The notes below the pieces were generated by a model. The model was given only the letters and a program-made list of their open reading frames with translations. It searched no databases and had not been told where the DNA came from. This document shows positions 1-5,706 of a stretch of DNA of 27,417 bases, in pieces. A program made the translations under genes and the position numbers. Source of the DNA: an uncultured Catenibacterium sp. (GTDB lineage Bacteria > Bacillota_I > Bacilli_A > Erysipelotrichales > Coprobacillaceae); NCBI GenBank assembly GCA_900540685.1, contig UQGS01000025.1:1-27417 (forward strand), written 5' to 3'. Each line of letters starts with the position of its first letter. The first letter of the stretch is position 1.

Positions 1-56
1 TCACACCCCTGACATTTTTAAAGCTTGAGTAAACCCCAAGTCTATTTAGTTACTCG

Positions 57-82
57 AAGAAGCGAGAATATCGCTTCTTTTT
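57..82 (+). terminator. Intrinsic terminator of an upstream gene
   Basis: A 9-bp stem (AAGAAGCGA pairing with TCGCTTCTT) around a 5-nt loop, followed by a run of T. It separates whatever ends in the first ~50 bases (no recognisable protein tail in any frame) from the toxin-antitoxin operon. The flanking A-rich and T-rich sides could let it work in both directions. Confidence 0.75.
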
Positions 83-104
83 ATTTTTAAATATTATACA
101 ATAG

Positions 105-137
105 GTTTACAATGTAAACTAAATGATGTACTATAAT
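105..137 (+). promoter_or_regulatory. Promoter and likely autoregulatory operator of the toxin-antitoxin operon
   Basis: A perfect inverted repeat, GTTTACA-A-TGTAAAC (105-119), lies just upstream of a consensus -10 TATAAT (132-137). Ribbon-helix-helix antitoxins of the DinJ/RelB type normally repress their own operon by binding such a palindrome over the promoter. The -35 box is not clear, so assigning the palindrome as the antitoxin operator is inference. Confidence 0.55.
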
Positions 138-182
138 TATGAAAAAAATATAGAATCATTTTAATAAAGGGAGGTGGATGGT

Positions 183-452
183 ATGGCTACAGTACCTACA
201 CAAGTAAGAATAGATGAGAATGTAAAAAAACAGGCAAATGAATTATTTTCACAATTAGGACTAGATATGTCAAGCGCTATGAATATTTTCTTAAGACAAT
301 GCATATTACGAGGAGGTCTTCCATTCACTGTGGAATTACCTCAGTATAAATCAGATGTATTAGAAGCAATGGAAGAAGCAAAAAGAATAGTCAAAGATCC
401 AAATGAAAAGAGATATCACAATTTCTCAGAAGTGTTGGAGGATATTGATTAG
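183..452 (+). CDS. RelB/DinJ-family antitoxin
   Basis: An 89-residue protein with the ribbon-helix-helix start typical of DinJ/RelB antitoxins: a VPTQVRID beta strand, then helices around residues 11-45 with the family's LGLDMSSAMNIFLRQ stretch and the RGGLPF turn. The C-terminal half is charged and would wrap the toxin. ATG 183 is preferred over an in-frame GTG at 174 because the GGGAGG Shine-Dalgarno sits about 8 nt ahead of it and itself overlaps the GTG. The stop overlaps the toxin start by one base (TAGTG), giving coupled translation. Role: neutralises the YafQ-like toxin next to it and represses the operon. Confidence 0.88.
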   Translation: MATVPTQVRIDENVKKQANELFSQLGLDMSSAMNIFLRQCILRGGLPFTVELPQYKSDVLEAMEEAKRIVKDPNEKRYHNFSEVLEDID

Positions 453-733
453 TGTATTATGAATTAATACTTACTAGAAAATTTAAAAAGAGTCTTAAAC
501 TTGTAAAAAAGAGAGGATTAGATTTAAATTTGTTAGAAAAGGTAATTACTTCATTACAAAATAATATTCCTCTTGAAGAAAAATATTGTGATCATGAATT
601 AAGAGGTAAATATAAAGGTTTTAGAGAGTGTCATATTGCACCAGACTGGTTATTGATTTATATGAAAGAAGAAGATATTCTTGTACTTACATTGATCGAT
701 ACTGGAACCCATTCAGATTTGTTTAATATGTAA
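452..733 (+). CDS. YafQ-family mRNA interferase toxin
   Basis: A 93-residue RelE/ParE-superfamily protein of the YafQ branch. The residues known to matter in E. coli YafQ are at matching places: His48, His61, Asp65 next to Trp66, His87 in the THSDLF tail, and Phe91. It should be a ribosome-dependent endoribonuclease that cuts mRNA in the A site when free of antitoxin. The start is GTG, overlapping the antitoxin stop, with GGAGG about 10 nt upstream. It looks intact. Its position beside a displaced guaA 3' end suggests it stabilises an integrated island ending here. Confidence 0.87.
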   Translation: MYYELILTRKFKKSLKLVKKRGLDLNLLEKVITSLQNNIPLEEKYCDHELRGKYKGFRECHIAPDWLLIYMKEEDILVLTLIDTGTHSDLFNM

Positions 734-776
734 TTTGAGAAAGCGATAAGTGACTATCACTTTTTGTATTGAAACT

Positions 777-866
777 ATGAATAGAATCATCAATGAAGTA
801 CGTAGTGTTAATAGAGTAATGTATGATATTACTTCTAAACCACCTGAAACTATTGAATTTGAATAA
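777..866 (+). pseudogene. guaA: Displaced 3' end of guaA (GMP synthase C-terminus)
   Basis: About 29 codons read NRIINEVRSVNRV...DITSKPPETIEFE and stop. This is the signature C-terminus of GMP synthase (glutamine-hydrolysing), as in E. coli NRIINEV...YD...KPPATIEWE. In this frame a stop lies at 747-749 and similarity begins only at about 777, so the rest of the gene is absent. The 3' end of guaA is a well-known integration target of genomic islands: the island restores the host gene with its own 3' end and leaves the original end at the far boundary. This fragment, with the guaA terminator just after it, fits such a distal boundary, implying an intact guaA and the bulk of an island upstream of the window. 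The island reading is inference. Confidence 0.8.
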
Positions 867-872
867 CATGGT

Positions 873-910
873 AAAGGTATCAACTTGTTTACAGGTTGAT
901 GCCTTTTTTG
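873..910 (+). terminator. Intrinsic terminator of guaA
   Basis: A 12-bp stem (AAAGGTATCAAC with GTTGATGCCTTT, one G-U pair) and a 10-nt loop, followed by T's. It sits seven bases after the guaA stop codon, as expected for the native terminator carried along with the displaced 3' end. Confidence 0.85.
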
Positions 911-950
911 TATGTAGAAAATAATTGTTTCTAACTGTAAACATTTCATT

Positions 951-1012
951 GATATTAGGCCCTAAAAATATATGTTATTATGAAGCCATGAGAATAAAAT
1001 AACAAGGAAAGG
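951..1012 (+). promoter_or_regulatory. Leader of the flavin oxidoreductase gene with a short palindrome
   Basis: TTAGG-C-CCTAA (955-965) is a short inverted repeat within a T-rich to A-rich context, in the right place for a LysR-type operator. A TATTAT-like -10 lies downstream near 974 and the AAGGAAAGG ribosome site at about 1004-1012. The promoter assignment is tentative. Confidence 0.3.
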
Positions 1013-1022
1013 AAATGGATTT

Positions 1023-3014
1023 ATGAAATATTCAAAATTATTTAGTCCAATAAAAATTGGAAGTATAACTATTAAAAACCGTTTTGCGATGGCTCCAATG
1101 GGACCTTTAGGTCTTGCAGATGCAAATGGGGGCTGGAATCAGCGTGGTATTGATTACTATGTAGAAAGAGCCAAGGGTGGAACTGGTCTAATTATTACAG
1201 GTGTCACATTTTTTGATCAGGTTGTTGAAAAACAGGATCCTTCAACTGTTCCAAATCCACTTTATAAACCTGTTAACTTTGTGAAAACAAGTAGAGAAAT
1301 GACAGAACGAATTCATGCTTATGGAAGCAAAATCTTTTTACAGTTATCAGGTGGCTTTGGTCGTGTAACTATTCCTACAAATGTAGGTGATATTCCACCC
1401 ATTGCACCATCTGCTATCCCACATCGCTGGTTAGATAAAACTTGTCGTGCGATTACTGTAGATGAAATTCATGCTATTGTCAAACAGTTTGGTGAAGCTG
1501 CTTTTCATGCGAAAAGAGCAGGCTTTGATGGTGTGCAGATTCATGCTGTACATGAAGGTTATTTAATTGACCAGTTTGCAATTTCTATGTTTAACCAAAG
1601 AACTGATGAATATGGAGGTTCTCTTGAAAACAGATTACGTTTTGCAAAAGAAATAGTAGAAGAAATTAAAAAGACATGTGGTGAAGACTTCCCTGTTACA
1701 CTTCGTTTTAGTGTAAAAAGCATGATCAAGGACTGGCGTGTAGGGGCACTACCAGGAGAAGAATTTGAAGAAAAAGGTAGAGATACAGAAGAAGGCTTAA
1801 AAGCAGCTCAATTACTTGAAAGCTATGGTTATGATGCGTTAGATACTGATGTTGGAACATATGATGCCTGGTGGTGGAATCATCCTCCTATGTATCAAAA
1901 GAAAGGTCTTTATAGAGAATACTGTAAGATGGTCAAAGAAGTAGTCAATATCCCAGTATTCTGTGCAGGTCGTATGGATAATCCTGATATGGCATTAGAA
2001 GCTATTGAAAATGGTGAATGTGATGTTATTGATCTAGGTAGACCGCTACTAGCAGATCCAGATTATTGTAATAAATTAAGATGCGGAAATCTTACACAGA
2101 TTCGTCCATGTATTTCTTGTCATGAAGGATGTATGGGAAGAGTTGCTTCATATTCTCTTCTTAACTGTGCTGTTAATCCACAAGCAGCGAGAGAACGTGT
2201 GAATGCATACGAGCCTATTTTAAAGAAAAAGAGAGTATTGATTGTAGGTGGTGGTGTTGCTGGTTGTGAAGCAGCACGTGTACTTGCTATTAGAGGTCAT
2301 GAAGCAGTAGTTTATGAAAAAGGCAGCAGACTTGGTGGTAATCTTATTCCTGGAGGAGCTCCTGATTTTAAAGAAGATGATATCGCATTGGCCAATTGGT
2401 ATACAAATGAATTAAATCGTCTAGGTGTACATGTTCATTTGAATACAGCACTTAATGAAGAAGAAATCAAATCTATGGATTATGATACTGTGATTTTAGC
2501 TACAGGATCTAAACCAAAGGTGTTCTCTCTTGGTGATGATGCACATACTTATACAGCAGAGCAGGTTTTATTGAAACAAAAAGATGCTGGCAAGAAAACT
2601 GTCGTTGTAGGTGGTGGACTTGTAGGCTGTGAAACTGCTTTGTGGTTGGCGCAGAATGGTATCCATGTTACAATTGTAGAAGCATTAGATAAGGTTATGG
2701 CTGTAAATGGTCCACTTTGTGCTGCAAATAAAGAAATGTTAGAAGCATTGTTGCCATTTAATGGAGTAGAAATCATTACAGGCGCAAAGGTTACAGAATT
2801 TGCGAATGGAGAAGTGAAACTTGATACTAAAAATGGCAGCAAGACTATTATGAGTGATAGTGTGATCCTTTCAGTTGGATATAAAGAAGAAAATACACTT
2901 TACAATAATCTTCAGTTTGATATTCCTGATCTTTACTTGCTTGGAGACGCAAAAAAAGTATCTAATATCATGTATGCAATTTGGGATGCATTTGAAGTAG
3001 CTAACCATATCTAA
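1023..3014 (+). CDS. NADH:flavin oxidoreductase with Fe-S cluster (2,4-dienoyl-CoA / 2-enoate reductase family)
   Basis: 663 residues, the usual length for the FadH/BaiCD/BaiH/2-enoate-reductase group. The N-terminal Old Yellow Enzyme TIM barrel (about 1-340) has the His174-x-x-His177 substrate pair (HAVHEGYLIDQF). A 4Fe-4S site has exactly the family spacing: C363-x2-C366-x3-C370-x11-C382. Then come an FAD-binding GGGVAG motif (about 405) and a pyridine-nucleotide GGGLVG motif (about 527). It should pass electrons from NAD(P)H through FAD and Fe-S to FMN and reduce an activated C=C bond of an enoate, enoyl-CoA or steroid-like substrate. The actual substrate cannot be read from sequence. It is followed 30 bp later by a LysR regulator on the same strand. 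It appears intact and cytoplasmic. Confidence 0.9.
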   Translation: MKYSKLFSPIKIGSITIKNRFAMAPMGPLGLADANGGWNQRGIDYYVERAKGGTGLIITGVTFFDQVVEKQDPSTVPNPLYKPVNFVKTSREMTERIHAYGSKIFLQLSGGFGRVTIPTNVGDIPPIAPSAIPHRWLDKTCRAITVDEIHAIVKQFGEAAFHAKRAGFDGVQIHAVHEGYLIDQFAISMFNQRTDEYGGSLENRLRFAKEIVEEIKKTCGEDFPVTLRFSVKSMIKDWRVGALPGEEFEEKGRDTEEGLKAAQLLESYGYDALDTDVGTYDAWWWNHPPMYQKKGLYREYCKMVKEVVNIPVFCAGRMDNPDMALEAIENGECDVIDLGRPLLADPDYCNKLRCGNLTQIRPCISCHEGCMGRVASYSLLNCAVNPQAARERVNAYEPILKKKRVLIVGGGVAGCEAARVLAIRGHEAVVYEKGSRLGGNLIPGGAPDFKEDDIALANWYTNELNRLGVHVHLNTALNEEEIKSMDYDTVILATGSKPKVFSLGDDAHTYTAEQVLLKQKDAGKKTVVVGGGLVGCETALWLAQNGIHVTIVEALDKVMAVNGPLCAANKEMLEALLPFNGVEIITGAKVTEFANGEVKLDTKNGSKTIMSDSVILSVGYKEENTLYNNLQFDIPDLYLLGDAKKVSNIMYAIWDAFEVANHI

Positions 3015-3044
3015 TAATGATATAAGGGCGGCTGGTGATTTAAA

Positions 3045-3905
3045 TTGGGTGATATAAAGAATTTTATATATTTTCAGAAAGTATATGAAATGCATAGTAT
3101 GCATAGAGCAGCTGAACATTTATTTATTTCTGCACAAGGTCTTGGTAAAATCATCAAGAATCTTGAACACGAGTATAACACCACTTTTTTTGTTCGCTCT
3201 CAAAATGGTGTTGTGCCTACAGATAGTGCAAAACTATTTTATGACTGGAGCAAAGAGCTAGTGTTACAGGATGCTCATATTAAGAATGAGATAAATAATC
3301 TGAATAATGGAATAAATCGCTTACGAATTGGTTGTGCAAGTGGCATATTAAAGGCTATTCAACTAAAGACAATACTGGATTTTGCGAACTCAAATAAAAA
3401 TCTTCATGTTGAATGGAGTGAGTACAGTAATGAGGAAGTAATCAATAAACTTCTTAATTATGATATTGAGTATGGTATTGTTGTTGGGCTACATGATAAT
3501 CCTAATTTAGAACAAGTGAAATTATGTCAATGTAATCTTGTTTTATATGTATATGAAGGACATCCTTATTATGAGAAGGAAAAAATCTCTCTAAATATGC
3601 TTATGGATGAAAATATTATAATTATGAATGAAAGTTTTCATATATACAATGATTTTATTAATGCCTGTAAAATAAATGGATTTACTCCAAATATAAAAGC
3701 AAAAACCATGGATGGTGGAACCTTGATGCATTTATGTAGACAAAAAATAGGTGTTGCGATTTCACCAAAATTTGAAGACGAAGTACCAGTAGGATTAAAG
3801 GCTATTGCATTTGAAGAACCCTATCATTGGGATATCTATGGTACTTTTAGAAAAAACTCAAAAGATGAATCAATCAAAAAGCTTCAAGCTGCATTATTGC
3901 AGTAA
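3045..3905 (+). CDS. LysR-family transcriptional regulator
   Basis: 286 residues, normal LysR length. A winged helix-turn-helix at about 1-60 (FQKVYEMHSMHRAAEHLFISAQ, then IKNLEHEY) precedes a periplasmic-binding-like effector domain from about residue 90. The start is taken as TTG 3045: LysR proteins begin a few residues before the IKNFIYFQKV helix and there is no ATG in frame until well inside that helix. The ribosome site (AAGGGCGG) is unusually far from it, so translation may depend on the upstream gene. It probably controls the flavin oxidoreductase gene it follows. That co-directional arrangement is less common than the divergent one for LysR pairs. Confidence 0.87.
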   Translation: MGDIKNFIYFQKVYEMHSMHRAAEHLFISAQGLGKIIKNLEHEYNTTFFVRSQNGVVPTDSAKLFYDWSKELVLQDAHIKNEINNLNNGINRLRIGCASGILKAIQLKTILDFANSNKNLHVEWSEYSNEEVINKLLNYDIEYGIVVGLHDNPNLEQVKLCQCNLVLYVYEGHPYYEKEKISLNMLMDENIIIMNESFHIYNDFINACKINGFTPNIKAKTMDGGTLMHLCRQKIGVAISPKFEDEVPVGLKAIAFEEPYHWDIYGTFRKNSKDESIKKLQAALLQ

Positions 3906-3936
3906 ATCAATTTAAAGCTTGCCTAAAGCTATATAG

Positions 3937-3972
3937 AAAAATCGTGTGAACAAACTGATTCACACGATTTTT
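3937..3972. terminator. Bidirectional terminator between the LysR gene and the minus-strand defence remnants
   Basis: An 11-bp perfect stem (AATCGTGTGAA with TTCACACGATT), extendable by three A-T pairs, with an 8-nt loop. A's lie on the left and T's on the right, so it can terminate the LysR gene and also transcripts arriving on the minus strand. Confidence 0.85.
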
Positions 3973-3994
3973 GTGTTATGGAATAAAAAGTAAA

Positions 3995-4267
3995 TTATTC
4001 ATTATTGAGTTGATCAGTAATTGCGATAAAAAATTCTTTTGACCAGATATCTAGAACGCTAGGATCCTTAATAAAAGGTATTACATCTTCTTTTGCCTGC
4101 TCAAAATCAATTTCATTGAATCTTTCAATCAACATCTTTTTTATATCATCACAAGATATAATTATATTTGTATCAATATATTGAGAATCAATCAGTTTTT
4201 CTCTTAAATGAGGTAAGTTAAATTGTGTATTTCTTGAAAGATAGAATACGTAATCGTACAAATGCTG
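3995..4267 (-). pseudogene. C-terminal fragment of an AbiEii/AbiGii-type nucleotidyltransferase toxin
   Basis: About 90 codons with no start of their own: the frame runs on from the TAA that ends the DUF3800 gene (4268-4270), and the only candidate start, TTG at 4261, has no ribosome site. The protein (LYDYVFYLSRNTQFNLPHLREKL at the N-side, DFEQAKEDVIPFIKDPSVLDIWSKEFF at the C-side) resembles the C-terminal helical part of AbiEii-like toxins, where a (R/K)GRD-LYD stretch precedes an NLP-L-x-x-L segment. The nucleotidyltransferase core with its GS and DxD motifs is missing and no AbiEi antitoxin is nearby. It is most likely a scrap of a phage-defence toxin left by rearrangement. Family assignment is from memory of the motif pattern and moderately sure. 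Confidence 0.5.
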
Positions 4268-4965
4268 TTAGGGTAAGTATATGTTATGTAAATTTGGTAA
4301 TTCATCTATCTTTTTGAATTGATTTGATCTTGCTAAAAAGTATACACGGTTGGCTATTATATCAGCTGCTCTTACTAATCGTGTAGTAGTAGAATTACAA
4401 TAACTTAATTCTACACTTTTGACTTCTGGAAAGATAGGTGGATAAAAATGATCATACTGATAATTGAAAGTTCCGTGGATCAACTCTTGTTCAAGCGCTT
4501 CTTTCAATTCGTATCTTCCATCTGTTGTAGTCGTATGCTCATCAACAAAAAAGTAGATTCTCTCAACAGTATGTAAAGTGATCATTTTGTTTCTGATTAA
4601 ATCCTCTAAAGCTCTTTTACTGCTATTTTATATGCATAGTCAAGGTAGCGTTGTTTTGTTTTCTTGCTTTTGAATATTTCTTGATGAATCTTCTTTTGAT
4701 TAATAATAACAGAAAACTTATAGCAGTTATTTAATGATCTGAATAATTTACCTTTATCTTGATTTGATACGATAGCTGCTTTTAATTCTTGTCCTATTTG
4801 ATATTTTGGTGTTATTGTTTTTTCAGCATTTCTATATAGTCTATTCCAATTTTCTTTTGATTCTTTTCCTAGCAGTATTAAACCACCGAAAACAAAATAT
4901 TCATTATGAACATTATCAAATACACCTGATTCATCTGAATAAATGAATAGATTCATATATTCCAT
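4268..4965 (-). pseudogene. DUF3800 family protein, disrupted by a single-base frameshift
   Basis: The N-terminal part (4606-4965) starts MEYMNLFIYSDESG, the DUF3800 hallmark: a YSDESG strand of an RNase H-like fold, followed by FVFGGLIL. It runs into a stop at 4606-4608. The -1 frame continues without interruption (ALEDLIRNKMITLHTVERIYFFVDEH...) through the conserved RLVRAADIIANRVY helix to the usual ending NLHNIYLP. The shift lies at a short homopolymer (plus strand T's at 4615-4618); one added base there would join the two halves into about 232 residues, normal for the family. It could be a genuine mutation, a sequencing error or phase variation. The ribosome site AAGGAGA precedes ATG 4965. 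Upstream on the same strand is a structured RNA with its own promoter and terminator, the arrangement reported for DUF3800-associated RNA motifs. DUF3800 proteins are suspected nucleases of unknown role, often in defence regions. Confidence 0.8.
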
Positions 4966-5020
4966 CTCCTTGAAGTGAACTACTCAGTCATTGAATTACG
5001 AGAAACTTGCATAAAATGTA

Positions 5021-5043
5021 AAAAAAAATCGCCATACTGGCGA
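5021..5043 (-). terminator. Terminator of the DUF3800-linked RNA
   Basis: On the minus strand TCGCCA-GTA-TGGCGA is followed by eight T's. It lies about 55 nt ahead of the DUF3800 start codon, so the protein gene would depend on readthrough, as in type III toxin-antitoxin operons. Confidence 0.85.
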
Positions 5044-5118
5044 CCTCGTGGCCGACGATATTCCATATCGCTTAAACGCTAATTCGGTGACACGAGTATA
5101 CAGCGTATCTCTACCTGC
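5021..5118 (-). ncRNA. Pseudoknotted small RNA upstream of the DUF3800 gene (DUF3800-motif-like)
   Basis: About 98 nt read from the minus strand. Visible pairings (plus coordinates): helix 5091-5096 with 5045-5050 (CUCGUG/CACGAG); nested helix 5084-5087 with 5052-5055 (CCGA/UCGG); stacked directly on it hairpin 5065-5070 with 5056-5061 (CGAUAU/AUAUCG, loop GGA); and a pseudoknot of the 5' segment 5102-5106 with 5076-5080 (ACGCU/AGCGU). The 5' segment can alternatively form a small hairpin, AUAC-GCU-GUAU. The RNA ends in a terminator hairpin (5029-5043) with eight U's. Weinberg and colleagues described several 'DUF3800' RNA motifs found upstream of DUF3800 genes; this location and style match that group, though I cannot say which class. 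The GC-richness stands out from the AT-rich surroundings. Confidence 0.72.
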
Positions 5119-5124
5119 ACCTAA

Positions 5125-5152
5125 ATTATAAAGTATTCTACAAATAATTCAA
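5125..5152 (-). promoter_or_regulatory. Sigma-A-type promoter of the small RNA
   Basis: On the minus strand TTGAAT (5147-5152) and a consensus TATAAT (5125-5130) are separated by 16 nt. Initiation would fall around 5118, at the 5' end of the structured region. It is the only clear minus-strand promoter ahead of the DUF3800 gene. Confidence 0.75.
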
Positions 5153-5582
5153 CGGATTTGAACAAAACAACTAGAAATCGCATTGATAACAAGATGACCT
5201 AGGATTTTTATAAATATATAGCATACTACCTCCTCTTATTCATATTCCGCTCAAGTATGTGGAGGAAATTAATGATTTATTTGTTATTAGCGTAATCACG
5301 GCTGATGATAAACTATTAAGAGAATGAGGTAATTACTAAGTTTACATTTTTTGCGATAATACTAAAAAAATGTTTAAATTTTCTGCTGAATAATACAAGT
5401 TAAAAAAGAGTAAAATAAATAAAAGAGAAACACTAACAAAGATAATTGGGTATTAGCGAAACAATAGATTGAATTTAATCTTTTTTAAATGAAATGACCA
5501 TTCATTTTTTATAAAAATCATAGAGAAAATATTAGTATAAAAATATTGACATGTAATAACATCATAATTATTAAGTAAAAAT
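5153..5582. other. Gene-free stretch between the small RNA promoter and the wall-protein promoter
   Basis: About 430 bases, very AT-rich, without a credible gene. The only structure noted is a CCTCC ... GGAGG inverted pair around 5228-5275, with short frames after it ending near 5330. None looks like a known peptide or has a convincing start. Most of the rest is plain A/T-rich sequence. Confidence 0.5.
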
Positions 5583-5608
5583 TTGTACAAACTAACTATT
5601 TTGTACAA
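5583..5608 (+). promoter_or_regulatory. Two TTGTACAA palindromes upstream of the first wall-protein promoter
   Basis: The 8-bp palindrome TTGTACAA occurs at 5583-5590 and again at 5601-5608, 18 bp apart start to start, about 20 bp before the -35 box. This is a plausible activator site. It is absent from the promoter of the downstream paralogue. Confidence 0.35.
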
Positions 5609-5619
5609 TTTGTCTTTTC

Positions 5620-5657
5620 TGCAAACGCTTTACAACCTTTGTGGTTTTTGATAAAAT
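5620..5657 (+). promoter_or_regulatory. Promoter of the first wall-anchored protein with overlapping cre-like operator
   Basis: -35 TTTACA (5629-5634), 17-bp spacer, -10 TAAAAT (5652-5657). The -35 is embedded in TGCAAACGCTTTACA (5620-5634), which resembles the CcpA catabolite-response element core AARCGYTT with one extra base. The paralogue at 8669 has the same layout. Confidence 0.6.
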
Positions 5658-5706
5658 GTCTGACTGAACGGAATGGCAAAACGTAATATTATTGAGGAGG
5701 GAATTT

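Noticed and set aside
713..949. Two minus-strand open frames over the guaA tail
   Set aside because: They overlap the toxin end, the guaA fragment and its terminator; no recognisable protein and no ribosome site.
5228..5335. Possible small toxin-like peptide after the GGAGG near 5270
   Set aside because: The best-placed ATG gives only seven codons, and the longer frame has no start or hydrophobic character of known type I toxins.
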